From Amycolatopsis albispora (lineage in GTDB: Bacteria > Actinomycetota > Actinomycetes > Mycobacteriales > Pseudonocardiaceae): a stretch of DNA of 64,000 nt. The translations under genes were made by a program, and so were the position numbers. The DNA is taken from assembly GCF_003312875.1 (NCBI RefSeq), contig NZ_CP015163.1:6634001-6698000 (forward strand). Direction: 5' to 3'. Below, in pieces: positions 7,580-15,852 of this stretch (within the stretch, counting starts at the first letter, position 1; each line of letters opens with the position of its first letter). The notes under the pieces were generated by a model. It was not told the origin of the DNA. It made no database searches and saw only the letters and a program-made list of their open reading frames with translations.

Positions 7580-9436
7580 GTGACCGCACCAGCCGCACTC
7601 GGATCGATCGGTAAGCCCACCCTGCCCGCGCAGGTGAAGCAGGCCAGGGAGACCCTGCTGGCACTGCTGCGCGAGCTGGATCCGCAGGCCGCCAAATGGG
7701 TGGACGACCTGCGCAAGGCGCGGCCGAAGAAACCGTCGGTGGTGGTGGTCGGCGAGACCAACCGCGGCAAGAGCTCACTGGTCAACGCGCTGCTGGCGAT
7801 GCCGGGCCTGTCCCCGGTCGACGCGAACGTGGCCACCGCGACCTACCTGGTCTTCGAGCACGCCGAGGAGTGGTCGGCGCAGGCCTGCTACCCCGGTCAG
7901 CTGGCCCCGGTCGGGGTCGAGATGAACGAGCTGGTCCGCTGGGTGTCGGCGAGCCACGAGCTGCCGGAGGGCCAGCTCCCGCCGCGGTACGTCGAGGTGA
8001 GCGGCCCGGTCCCGCTGCTCGAGCGCGTGTCCATTGTGGACACCCCGGGGGTCGGTGGCCTGGACTCGATGCACGCCGAGCTGGCGATGGAGGCGGCGGC
8101 CAACGCCACCGCGCTGCTCTTCGTGGTGGACGCTTCGGCGCCGTTCACCTCCAGCGAGCTGAACTTCCTGCGCAGCATGGGCGACCGCGTGGAGACCGTG
8201 TTGTTCGCGCTGACCAAGACCGACCAGTTCCGCGGCTGGCGGCAGGTGCTCGACGCCGACCGCGAACTGCTCAACGAGCACGCGCCCCGGTTCGCCGACG
8301 CGGTGTTCCACCCGGTTTCGGCGCGCATGTTCGAGCTGGCCGCGAAGGCGCCGAACGAGCAGGCCAAGACCATGCTGCGGGAGCAGTCCGGGGTGGCCGC
8401 GCTGCAGTCGGCCATGCAGGAGATGCTGGTCGGCCGGTCGGCCATGCTCGGGGAGGCGAACACGCTGCGCGCGCTGTCCAGCGCACTCGCCGAGCAGCAC
8501 TCGAAGCTGCAGGCCGAGCGCCGCGCGCTGTCCGCCGGCGAGGCCGAGGCCGAGGTGCTGCGTGAACGCCGCGACCAGCTCGCCGCCGAGCGCCGCTCGT
8601 CCACCCGCGGCTGGCAGCTGCGCCTGCGTGGCGAGATCCAGCGGACCAGGGTGGAGATCGGGCACGAGGGCAACCGGCAGATGCGCGACGCCCAGTCCTA
8701 CTTCCGCCAGCAGATCGACGCGGCCAAGCGCGAGCAGATCCAGGAACTGCCCGGCCAGGTCGACGTCGCGCTGCAGACCATCTCGCAGCGCATGTCGCTG
8801 GCCTTGGCGCAGCGGCTCAACCAGGTGACCGACGTGGCGCTGGCCGAGCTGTTCTCACCGGAGGAGCTGGACGTCATCCGCGCCCAGTTCGCCAGGGCGG
8901 GCGGGCCGCCGGTGGTGCTGCGGCCGCCGGACAAGCGCCCGCCGACCGCCGAGGACAAGCTGCTGGTGTTCATGGGCGTGTCCGGCGGGGTCGGCGCGGG
9001 CAAGCTGGTGGCCGCGCCGCTGGCCGGGTTCGCCCTGTTCAACCCGGTGGTGCTGCCGGCCACCATCGTGATCGGGCTGGGCGCGGGCTGGTGGATGGCC
9101 AGGACCAGGCGGCACGCGGCGGACAAGCAGCACATGAAGCAGTGGCTGGTGGAGTCCATCGCGGACGCCCGCTCGACGCTGGACCAGCTGGTCGCCGAGC
9201 AGCTGATCGAGGCGGAGCAGCAGCTGTCGCTGGCGCTCGACGAGGCGCTCGGCCGCCGGATCGAGGCGATCGAGGCCGAGCTGAAGGAAGTCGACAAGAC
9301 GATCAAGATGGGCACCCAGGAGCGCGCGAAGAAGCTCAGCCTGGTCACCAAGCGGATCACCCAGGTGAACGAGGGCCGCGAGCGCGCCGAAGGGTTCCTG
9401 TCCCGGATCCGGACGCTGAGGGACAAGACGTCGTGA
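7580..9436 (+). CDS. Dynamin-like GTPase with membrane-inserting segment
   Basis: A 618-residue large GTPase. G1 is GETNRGKS (58-65), G3 is DTPG (154-157) and G4 is TKTD (212-215). Long charged helices (about 290-440 and 520-610) form a likely stalk. A hydrophobic region at about 465-510, including GFALFNPVVLPATIVIGLG, looks like the membrane paddle found in cyanobacterial and Streptomyces dynamin-like proteins. The start is GTG 7580. The next gene begins inside its stop codon (GTGA), so the GrpE-like protein, this GTPase and the following membrane protein form one coupled unit. Compared with the GTPase at 3544 it has the extra membrane segment, which suggests a hetero-pair with unequal roles. 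Confidence 0.9.
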   Translation: MTAPAALGSIGKPTLPAQVKQARETLLALLRELDPQAAKWVDDLRKARPKKPSVVVVGETNRGKSSLVNALLAMPGLSPVDANVATATYLVFEHAEEWSAQACYPGQLAPVGVEMNELVRWVSASHELPEGQLPPRYVEVSGPVPLLERVSIVDTPGVGGLDSMHAELAMEAAANATALLFVVDASAPFTSSELNFLRSMGDRVETVLFALTKTDQFRGWRQVLDADRELLNEHAPRFADAVFHPVSARMFELAAKAPNEQAKTMLREQSGVAALQSAMQEMLVGRSAMLGEANTLRALSSALAEQHSKLQAERRALSAGEAEAEVLRERRDQLAAERRSSTRGWQLRLRGEIQRTRVEIGHEGNRQMRDAQSYFRQQIDAAKREQIQELPGQVDVALQTISQRMSLALAQRLNQVTDVALAELFSPEELDVIRAQFARAGGPPVVLRPPDKRPPTAEDKLLVFMGVSGGVGAGKLVAAPLAGFALFNPVVLPATIVIGLGAGWWMARTRRHAADKQHMKQWLVESIADARSTLDQLVAEQLIEAEQQLSLALDEALGRRIEAIEAELKEVDKTIKMGTQERAKKLSLVTKRITQVNEGRERAEGFLSRIRTLRDKTS

Positions 9437-9930
9437 ACCAGCAGCCGTACTACGGACAGCAGCCCTACGGACAGCAGCCCTACGGGTATCCGCAACAGCC
9501 GCCGAAGAAGAGCCGGACCGGGCTGATCGTCGGCCTGGTGGTCGGGCTGGTGGTGCTGCTCGGCGGGGGTGCGGTGCTGCTGGTGGTGCTGCTGAGCGAC
9601 AGCGGGACCAGCGGTGACCCGCGCGAGACCGCGCAGCAGTACGTGGACGCGGTGAACAACAGGGACGCCGAGCGGATCGTGGCGCTGAGCTGCTCGCTCA
9701 GCCCGCAGTACGTGGACGACATCCTCGAGGAGCTGACCGCCAAGGGGGTCGAGCTGACCCTGTCGCCGGAGGAGGGCACCGAGTCCGCCGCGAGCGCCGG
9801 GTTCTGGCTCGACGGCAAGCTGGCGAACCCGGACAGCTACGAGGACGGTGAGCTGCGCTACCGTCTCAACCTGGGCACCACGAACGACCGCTGGTGCGTG
9901 ACGCTGGGGGCGCGGGGCCTGCCCGCGTAG
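9433..9930 (+). CDS. Small Pro/Gln/Tyr-rich single-pass membrane protein
   Basis: A 165-residue protein. The N terminus has repeated GQQPYG units (about residues 5-25), followed by one transmembrane helix (about 30-54, GLIVGLVVGLVVLLGGGAVLL). An extracytoplasmic domain of about 110 residues follows; its opening (RETAQQYVDAVNNRDAERI) resembles the start of NTF2-like or DUF4878-type domains. It contains two Cys residues that could pair. GTG 9433 overlaps the dynamin stop codon, so translation is coupled. PYG-rich cytoplasmic tails are common in actinobacterial membrane proteins. A role as membrane partner of the dynamin pair is inferred from position only. Confidence 0.8.
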   Translation: MNQQPYYGQQPYGQQPYGYPQQPPKKSRTGLIVGLVVGLVVLLGGGAVLLVVLLSDSGTSGDPRETAQQYVDAVNNRDAERIVALSCSLSPQYVDDILEELTAKGVELTLSPEEGTESAASAGFWLDGKLANPDSYEDGELRYRLNLGTTNDRWCVTLGARGLPA

Positions 9931-10065
9931 TGCGCGTGACCCGGTTGGTTGTCGGAGTGACCGGCTGTTGTGCCGGGGAACCGAACCGGCATACGGTGAG
10001 TCATAACCGCTGAAGACAACATCCTTTGAGCTGCCGGGGCCACTCCTGGCGAAGGGGGAATTCCC

Positions 10066-10773
10066 GTGTGGGTCGACGAGAGCGGTGGCACCGACACCAC
10101 CGACACCGCTGCCGCGGAAGAGATGACGGTGACCGTCGACGGCGAGGAGTACACCGCTGACGTCAACTTCGACATGAACGAAGACGGCGTCAACGACACC
10201 GCGACGATCGAGACCGAGGACGGTGGCGTCCAGGCCTTCGTCGACACCGACGCCGACGGCGACGCCGACGAGTTCATCGAGCTGGACGCGCAGGGCGAGG
10301 TGGTCTCCCACGCGGCGTACGACGAAGCGTCGGGTGACTGGGTGGACATCAGCTCCGGCGGTAGCACCGGTGACGACACCGACCCCGGCACCCAGACCGG
10401 GAGCGAAGGCGGGATCACCGCCGACCTGCCCGAGGGTGAGGTGGAGGTCGGACCGGCCACCGTGGACACCGACAACGACGGGGTCAACGACACCGCGATC
10501 GTGGAGGACTCCTCCGGCAACACCATCGGTTTCACCGACGTCGACGGCGACGGCGAGGCCGATCTTGCCGTGGTGATCGACTCCAGCGGGGCGTCCACCA
10601 CCTACGAGCACACCGGCGACGGCGAGTGGACCGAGACCGGCAGCTCCAACGCGGTCGGCGAGCCCGCCGCCGCCTCCGCGAGCGACGCCGCCTGGGGTGG
10701 CGACGGCTCGCAGCCGGTGGAAGGGGTCGCCAAGATCGACTCCAGCACCGGGCAGTGGATCAGCCCCAACTGA
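10066..10773 (+). CDS. Acidic protein with Ca-loop-like Asp repeats
   Basis: A very acidic 235-residue protein (Asp/Glu/Thr/Gly-rich) with at least four copies of a pattern like DxDxDGxxDxxxxxD/E: near residues 24-39 (DMNEDGVNDTATIE), 63-77 (DTDADGDADEFIELD), 144-159 (DTDNDGVNDTAIVED) and 166-180 (DVDGDGEADLAVVID). These resemble EF-hand-like or FG-GAP-type calcium loops. No signal peptide or membrane helix is visible, so its location is uncertain. GTG 10066 has AAGGGGGA at good spacing. It stands alone after the dynamin unit and is followed by a strong hairpin. The exact function is not recognised; calcium binding is inference from the loops. Confidence 0.78.
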   Translation: MWVDESGGTDTTDTAAAEEMTVTVDGEEYTADVNFDMNEDGVNDTATIETEDGGVQAFVDTDADGDADEFIELDAQGEVVSHAAYDEASGDWVDISSGGSTGDDTDPGTQTGSEGGITADLPEGEVEVGPATVDTDNDGVNDTAIVEDSSGNTIGFTDVDGDGEADLAVVIDSSGASTTYEHTGDGEWTETGSSNAVGEPAAASASDAAWGGDGSQPVEGVAKIDSSTGQWISPN

Positions 10774-10790
10774 TCCGTCCTTTCGCCACG

Positions 10791-10833
10791 GCGGGCCCGG
10801 CACGCATCACGCGTGCCGGGCCCGCTTGTTGTT
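10791..10833 (+). terminator. Strong intrinsic terminator
   Basis: Arms of 15 bp (10791-10805 and 10811-10825, GCGGGCCCGGCACGC) with a 5-nt loop are followed by TTGTTGTT. The hairpin sits 17 bp after the stop of the acidic-protein gene. Confidence 0.85.
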
Positions 10834-10839
10834 GCCCCG

Positions 10840-11430
10840 CCTGCGCCCAGCCCGCCTGCGCCACGGCCTGCCTGCGCCACGGCCTCCGCGTCTGCCCGGC
10901 CTCCGCGTTCGCCTGGCCCGCGTTCGCCTGCGCCCACCTCCGTGTTCGCCCGGCCTGTGTTCGCCTGGCCTCCGCCCGCGCCCAGCCCCGCGTCTGCCCG
11001 GCCCCCGCGTTCGCCTGGCCCGCGTTCCGCCTGCGGGCAGCCCCGCGTTCGCCTGGCCCGTGTTCGCCTGGCTCCGCGCCTCCGCCTGGCTCCGCGCGTT
11101 CGCCCGGCCTGTGTTCGCCTGGCCTCCGCCCGCGCCCAGCCCCGCGTCTGCCCGGCCCCCGCGTTCGCCTGGCCCGCGTTCCGCCTGCGGGCAGCCCTGC
11201 GTTCACCTGGCCCGTGTTCGCCTGGCTCCGCGCGTTCCGCCTGGCCTCCGCCCGCACCCAGCCCCGCGTTCGCCCGGCCCGCGTTCCCGCCTGCGGGCAG
11301 CCCCGCGTTCGCCTGGCCTCGCGTTCACCTTCGCCCGGCCCCCCGCATTCGTCCGGCCTCCGCCTCCGCACCACCCGCCTCCGCCCAGCCCGGCGTCCGC
11401 CCTCCGTCCCCCGCCCTCCGGCCTTCGCCG
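10840..11430. repeat. Pyrimidine-rich intergenic minisatellite with 154-bp higher-order period
   Basis: About 590 bp with almost no A on the plus strand, built from degenerate units around GTTCGCCTGGCC (more than a dozen copies). A long block starting at 10944 (GTTCGCCCGGCCTGTG) recurs almost unchanged at 11098, giving a 154-bp period, with a partial third copy from about 11265. Several frames are open on both strands simply because stop codons need A or T. The translations are low-complexity (Pro/Arg/Ala or Ala/Gly/Gln/Arg), with no domain. I treat this stretch as non-coding repeat DNA. Confidence 0.8.
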
Positions 11431-11489
11431 CTGGACACCGATGTGGCTTCCGGGGCGAAATCCGCCCCAAAAGCCACATTCGCGTCCAG
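11431..11489. repeat. Dispersed hairpin repeat, copy 1 (imperfect)
   Basis: Left arm 11431-11457 and right arm 11463-11489 pair with a few mismatches around a 5-nt loop. The core is GATGTGGCTT...AAGCCACATTCG. The same core occurs at 30838-30938 and 42771-42821. Unlike those two copies, this one is between co-directional genes, at the edge of the minisatellite. The following 395 bp up to PEP carboxykinase hold no gene. Confidence 0.8.
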
Positions 11490-11776
11490 TGCCCCCGGAC
11501 GTCGCCCGCCGTGCTGGCCTTGTCCTCTCCGGACAATCGCGGCGGCCGATAAAACGGGCAAAACGCGGCCATAACGCGCGTTCGAGTGAGACGCAGCGCA
11601 CTATTTCGAGTCGCGGAAGTGGCCTCCGGCCTGGGTGGGCCACCGGAAAAACTTTGCCGTTCGGCCGTTCCGGCGACAACTGAATCGATTCCCTTATCGT
11701 TCCTGTGAGAGAACCGACAGGCCACCTCTCGGTTACTCGGCGTCCATCCGGTTACTCTCCAAGAATCCCCAAACCA

Positions 11777-11802
11777 GCACACCGGTTCCGCAGCCGGTGT
11801 GC
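11777..11802 (+). promoter_or_regulatory. Hairpin in PEP carboxykinase leader region
   Basis: GCACACCGG (11777-11785) and CCGGTGTGC (11794-11802) form a perfect 9-bp stem with an 8-nt loop, about 80 bp upstream of the pckG start. It may be an operator or an RNA structure in the leader; no riboswitch class is recognised. Confidence 0.4.
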
Positions 11803-11884
11803 GAAGCCATTCGGTCGCCGGCGAAGGAGCCCGCCCCGGACGTCAGTTCGGTGTGGGCTTTTTCGTCGGAGTTCAGGAGAAGAG

Positions 11885-13708
11885 ATGACTGCAGTAGCCA
11901 TCCCCGGACTCGACGCCGCCCCGACCACGCACAGCAAGGTCCTGGCGTGGGTGCGGGAGGTCGCTGAGCTGACCACGCCCGACCGAGTGGTGTGGGTGGA
12001 CGGGTCCGAAGAGGAGTCCGCGCGGATCAACGCCGAACTGGTCGAGGCCGGCACCTTCGTGCCGCTCAAGGCCAAGCCGAACTCGTTCTGGGCCGCCTCC
12101 GACCCGGACGACGTCGCCCGCGTCGAGGAGCGCACGTTCATCTGTTCCGAGCGCGAGGAAGACGCCGGGCCGACGAACAACTGGGCGCACCCCGGTGAGA
12201 TGAAGGCGACCATGACCGAGCTGTACCGCGGGTGCATGCGGGGTCGCACGATGTACGTCATCCCGTTCTGCATGGGGCCGCTCGGCGACGACGACCCGAA
12301 GCTCGGCATCGAGATCACCGACTTCGCCTACGTGGTCGCCTCGATGCGCGTGATGACCAGGATGGGGCAGGCGGCGCTGGACAAGTTCGTCACCGAGGAC
12401 GGCACCGAGCGCGAGTTCGTGCCCGCGCTGCACTCGGTCGGCGCCCCGCTCGGCCCCGGCGAGCAGGACGTGCCGTGGCCGTGCAACTCGACCAAGTACA
12501 TCACCCACTTCCCCGAGGAGCGGATGATCTGGAGCTACGGCTCCGGCTACGGCGGCAACTCGCTGCTCGGCAAGAAGTGCTACTCGCTGCGGATCGCGTC
12601 GGTGATGGCCCGTGACGAGGGCTGGCTCGCCGAGCACATGCTGATCCTGAAGCTGATCTCGCCCGAGGACAAGGCGTACTACATCGCCGCCGCGTTCCCC
12701 AGCGCCTGCGGCAAGACCAACCTGGCCATGCTGCAGCCGACCATTCCCGGCTGGCGCGTGGAGACCCTCGGCGACGACATCGCCTGGATGCGCTTCGGTG
12801 AGGACGGCCGCCTGTACGCGGTCAACCCCGAGTTCGGCTTCTTCGGCGTCGCGCCGGGCACCAACTGGCACACCAACCCGAACGCCATGCGCACCATCGA
12901 GCAGGGCAACTCGGTGTTCACCAACGTCGCGCTGACCGACGACGGCGACATCTGGTGGGAGGGCATGGAGGGCACGCCCGAGCACGCCACCTCCTGGAAG
13001 AAGCAGGAGTGGACGCCGGAGTCCGAGGAGAAGGCGGCCCATCCGAACTCCCGCTACTGCACGCCGATGTCGCAGTGCCCGATCCTGGCGCCGGAGTGGG
13101 ACGACCCGAAGGGCGTGCCGATCTCGGCGATCCTGTTCGGCGGCCGCCGCGCCACCACGGTGCCGCTGGTCACCGAGTCGCGCGACTGGCAGCACGGCGT
13201 GTTCATGGGCGCCACCATGTCCTCGGAGAAGACCGCCGCCGCCGCGGGCAAGGTCGGCGAGGTCCGGCGCGACCCGATGGCGATGCTGCCGTTCCTCGGT
13301 TACCACGCCGCCGACTACTTCAAGCACTGGATCTCGCTCGGCAAGGACGCCGACGCGGCGAAGCTGCCGAAGATCTTCTACGTGAACTGGTTCCGCCGCG
13401 GCGACGACAAGCGCTTCCTGTGGCCGGGATTCGGCGAGAACTCGCGCGTGCTGAAGTGGGTCATCGGCCGCATCGAGGGCGAGGCCTCGGCCACCGAGAC
13501 CCCGATCGGCTGGGTGCCGACCGCCGACGACCTCGACATCGAGGGCATCGAGGAGCCCAAGTCCGACGTCGAGGAAGCCCTGCGCGTGGACCCCGAGGAG
13601 TGGCGCCAGGAGCTGCCGCTGATCGAGGAGTGGTTCGCGAAGATCGGCGACAAGGTGCCGTCCAACCTGCACGACGAGCTGGCTGCGCTGCGCCAGCGCC
13701 TCGGCTGA
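11885..13708 (+). CDS. pckG: Phosphoenolpyruvate carboxykinase (GTP)
   Basis: A 607-residue cytoplasmic enzyme converting oxaloacetate and GTP to PEP, GDP and CO2. It is the first dedicated step of gluconeogenesis and an anaplerotic node. It is of the GTP-dependent class: the P-loop [14 protein letters not shown] contains the hallmark active-site Cys and Lys-Thr. The metal and substrate motifs [15 protein letters not shown] and GDDIAWM, and the guanine-side motif NWFRRG, are present. Length is normal (about 600). ATG 11885 is preceded by AGGAGAAGAG; the open frame further upstream is ignored. It is monocistronic: terminator-like hairpins follow at 13723 and 13789. The long upstream region suggests carbon-source regulation, which is inferred. 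Confidence 0.98.
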   Translation: MTAVAIPGLDAAPTTHSKVLAWVREVAELTTPDRVVWVDGSEEESARINAELVEAGTFVPLKAKPNSFWAASDPDDVARVEERTFICSEREEDAGPTNNWAHPGEMKATMTELYRGCMRGRTMYVIPFCMGPLGDDDPKLGIEITDFAYVVASMRVMTRMGQAALDKFVTEDGTEREFVPALHSVGAPLGPGEQDVPWPCNSTKYITHFPEERMIWSYGSGYGGNSLLGKKCYSLRIASVMARDEGWLAEHMLILKLISPEDKAYYIAAAFPSACGKTNLAMLQPTIPGWRVETLGDDIAWMRFGEDGRLYAVNPEFGFFGVAPGTNWHTNPNAMRTIEQGNSVFTNVALTDDGDIWWEGMEGTPEHATSWKKQEWTPESEEKAAHPNSRYCTPMSQCPILAPEWDDPKGVPISAILFGGRRATTVPLVTESRDWQHGVFMGATMSSEKTAAAAGKVGEVRRDPMAMLPFLGYHAADYFKHWISLGKDADAAKLPKIFYVNWFRRGDDKRFLWPGFGENSRVLKWVIGRIEGEASATETPIGWVPTADDLDIEGIEEPKSDVEEALRVDPEEWRQELPLIEEWFAKIGDKVPSNLHDELAALRQRLG

Positions 13709-13722
13709 GGCTCCGCGACACC

Positions 13723-13753
13723 AAAACGGCCCGCCTGCCCGGCGGGCCGTTTT
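13723..13753 (+). terminator. Intrinsic terminator after pckG
   Basis: AAAACGGCCCGCC (13723-13735), loop TGCCC, then GGCGGGCCGTTTT (13741-13753): a perfect 13-bp stem with A-rich and T-rich flanks, 14 bp after the pckG stop. Confidence 0.9.
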
Positions 13754-13788
13754 CGCGTTCCGGGCCCACCGTGTTGATTGTCGGCCTT

Positions 13789-13828
13789 AATAGCCCTTTT
13801 GGACATTTTTTCGGCCAAAAGGGCTATT
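13789..13828. repeat. Perfect 14-bp inverted repeat before the ABC operon
   Basis: AATAGCCCTTTTGG (13789-13802) and CCAAAAGGGCTATT (13815-13828) flank a 12-nt loop rich in T. It is unusually AT-rich for this genome and lies 36 bp before the next start. It may be a second terminator or an operator for the downstream operon. Confidence 0.7.
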
Positions 13829-13864
13829 CGATTCCGGCCGGGGAATCGCGAGTATGGTCGCCGC

Positions 13865-14479
13865 ATGGGGATCATCACCGAATCCATGGGAATCCGCGTG
13901 GGCAGGCAATGGCTGTTCCGCGGGCTCGACTGCGCGGTGGGTCCGGGTGAGTGCCTCGCACTGGTCGGCCCGAACGGCAGCGGGAAATCGAGCCTGCTGC
14001 GCGTTCTTTACGGTATGCAGGCGCCAACCGAAGGACGGGTGGAGGTGGCCGGGCAAATTCCCGACGAGCGCAGTGTGGCGTTCCGGCGGCGGGTTTCGGT
14101 GCTGCTGGACGATTCCGACGTGTTCGCCGAACTGACCCCGGAGCAGCACATCGAACTGCTCGCCGGGAGCTTCGGTACCGAAACCGATGGGGCGCGGCTG
14201 CTCGCGGAGGCCGGGCTCGGGGAACGGGCCGGAGTGGCGGCGGGCAGCCTTTCGGCCGGGCAGCGGCGGCGCCTGATGCTGCTCGGCGCCACCGCCAGGC
14301 CGTTCGAGGTACTGTTGCTCGACGAACCCGAACGCGCGCTCGACGCCGACGGCCGCGACTGGCTGGCCGGGCTGGTGCGGCGAGCCAAGGAGGACGGTGC
14401 CGCGATCGTGCTGGCCACCCACCACCAGCCCCTGCTGGAGACCGCGGAGTCGGTGATCACCCTTCCCGGCGCCGAATGA
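13865..14479 (+). CDS. Short ABC transporter ATPase
   Basis: A 204-residue ATP-binding subunit, close to a minimal nucleotide-binding domain. Walker A is GPNGSGKSS (35-43). The signature is LSAGQRRRLMLL, a variant of LSGGQ, and Walker B is LLLDEPERALDADG. A switch His is visible in ATHHQPLL. ATG 13865 is the chosen start. It overlaps the next gene by four bases (ATGA), so its partner is the polytopic membrane protein encoded there. The small size matches actinobacterial two-gene exporter units rather than classical importers; the substrate is unknown. Confidence 0.9.
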   Translation: MGIITESMGIRVGRQWLFRGLDCAVGPGECLALVGPNGSGKSSLLRVLYGMQAPTEGRVEVAGQIPDERSVAFRRRVSVLLDDSDVFAELTPEQHIELLAGSFGTETDGARLLAEAGLGERAGVAAGSLSAGQRRRLMLLGATARPFEVLLLDEPERALDADGRDWLAGLVRRAKEDGAAIVLATHHQPLLETAESVITLPGAE

Positions 14480-15813
14480 CCACTACCCCGGCCCGGGTCC
14501 GCATTCCCGGGCGGCCGCGGTTCGGTGGCGTGTTCAGCGGTGACACCACCAGCTTCCTGGTGCTCTTCGGACTCGGCGCGCTGGGCACCGCCTTCGCCAA
14601 GCTCCCGTGGTGGCGGCGGTTCCTGCTCGGTTCGGAGTCCACTGTGGACTATTCCGGGCTGGTGGCGGTGGTGCTGGTGCTGTCCGCGCTGGCCGCCCGC
14701 TCGCAGCTGCGCCGGGGTTATCGCTGGGCCGACCCGTCGGAGCTGACCTGGCTCGAGGTGGACCGCGTGCCCGCGCTCGGCGCCCGGGTCTGGCGGGTGT
14801 GGCTGGGCTGGCTGCTCGCCGTCGGGTACGCGACCGCGCTCGGCGCCGCCGTCTACCGCGCGCCGTCCGAGGTGTGGACCGCCGCCGGGTTGCTGCTGGC
14901 CGGGAGCGCGGCGCTGACCCTGGCGCTGGCGCGGCGTCCGGTCGAGACCGGCAACGCGGCCGGGCCGGTCGCGCTGGCCGGGTCCGGGGTGCTGGTGGCG
15001 CTGGCGAGCCCGCCACCGATCGTGCTGTCGGGCTTCGGGGTGGCGCTGCTGCTGGCCGCGGTGGTGCTGGCGTGGGGCTCCGGTTCGCCGCTGCGACCGC
15101 TCGCCGCCCAGGTGGCTGGCCGCGAGGAGCTGGTCGCCGCGTGGCGCGAACGGGTGGTTCGCGTGGTTGCGGTGAGTTTCCTCGACCCGCTGCTGATGCT
15201 CCCTTCGGCGCGGCCGGTCGGCGTGCGGGTTACGTCGATCCGGTGGTTGGCGCTGGCCGGGGTGCTCGGGCGCCGCCGGTACACCGCGGCCGCGGTGCTG
15301 CTGGCCTGCGCGGCCGGGGTGGCCAAGCTGGCGTTCCCGGCGTTGCCCGAGGTCGCGGTGGTCGCGGTGGCGGTGTACGCGGCGCTCATGCCGTTCGCCG
15401 GTGGCATCGGCGAGCTGTGGCGCAGTCCCGGCCTCCGCCGCTGGCTCGACGACCGTGACCTGCGCATCCGAGCCGCGCACGCGCTGGTCTTCGGTGGCCT
15501 GGTGGTGGCGTGGGCGGCGGTGCTCGCGCTGGTGGTGGCGTTGCTCGGGGTGTCGTTCGACCCGGCCGCGTGGCTGGTGCTGCCGCTGGCCGCGGCCGCG
15601 GTGCTGCGCACCGCGACCCGGCCGCCGATCAGCTACGACAACGTCGGCGTCACCGACACCCCGTTCGGGCAGGCACCGGTCCGGCTGGTCACCCAGGCGA
15701 TCCGGGGACCCGACCTCGCCCTGGTCGGCGTACTGCTACTCAGCGTGGCACCGATCGGCCCGGTTCCGGTGGTGGTGATCCTGGCCCTGACCGCGTGGTC
15801 CTGCCTGCGCTGA
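14476..15813 (+). CDS. Polytopic membrane protein, ABC permease partner (DUF6297-like)
   Basis: A 445-residue membrane protein with about ten hydrophobic segments spread along its length (for example FLVLFGLGALGTAFA, LVAVVLVLSALAA and VALLLAAVVLAWGSG). A cytoplasmic segment in the middle (PLAAQVAGREELVAAWRERV) fits a permease coupling region. It resembles the family I recall as DUF6297. ATG 14476 is inside the stop codon of the ATPase gene, so the two form a transporter. The stop lies 39 bp before the EndoU-like gene, so all three could share a transcript. Assignment as a permease rests on hydropathy and the coupled ATPase. Confidence 0.75.
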   Translation: MTTTPARVRIPGRPRFGGVFSGDTTSFLVLFGLGALGTAFAKLPWWRRFLLGSESTVDYSGLVAVVLVLSALAARSQLRRGYRWADPSELTWLEVDRVPALGARVWRVWLGWLLAVGYATALGAAVYRAPSEVWTAAGLLLAGSAALTLALARRPVETGNAAGPVALAGSGVLVALASPPPIVLSGFGVALLLAAVVLAWGSGSPLRPLAAQVAGREELVAAWRERVVRVVAVSFLDPLLMLPSARPVGVRVTSIRWLALAGVLGRRRYTAAAVLLACAAGVAKLAFPALPEVAVVAVAVYAALMPFAGGIGELWRSPGLRRWLDDRDLRIRAAHALVFGGLVVAWAAVLALVVALLGVSFDPAAWLVLPLAAAAVLRTATRPPISYDNVGVTDTPFGQAPVRLVTQAIRGPDLALVGVLLLSVAPIGPVPVVVILALTAWSCLR

Positions 15814-15852
15814 GCACCCGGGTTAGTCTCGGGGCGGCGAAGGGAGATCACC

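Noticed and set aside
10760..11782. Four overlapping long frames through the minisatellite
   Set aside because: All encode low-complexity repeats without domains; A-poor sequence keeps frames open on both strands.
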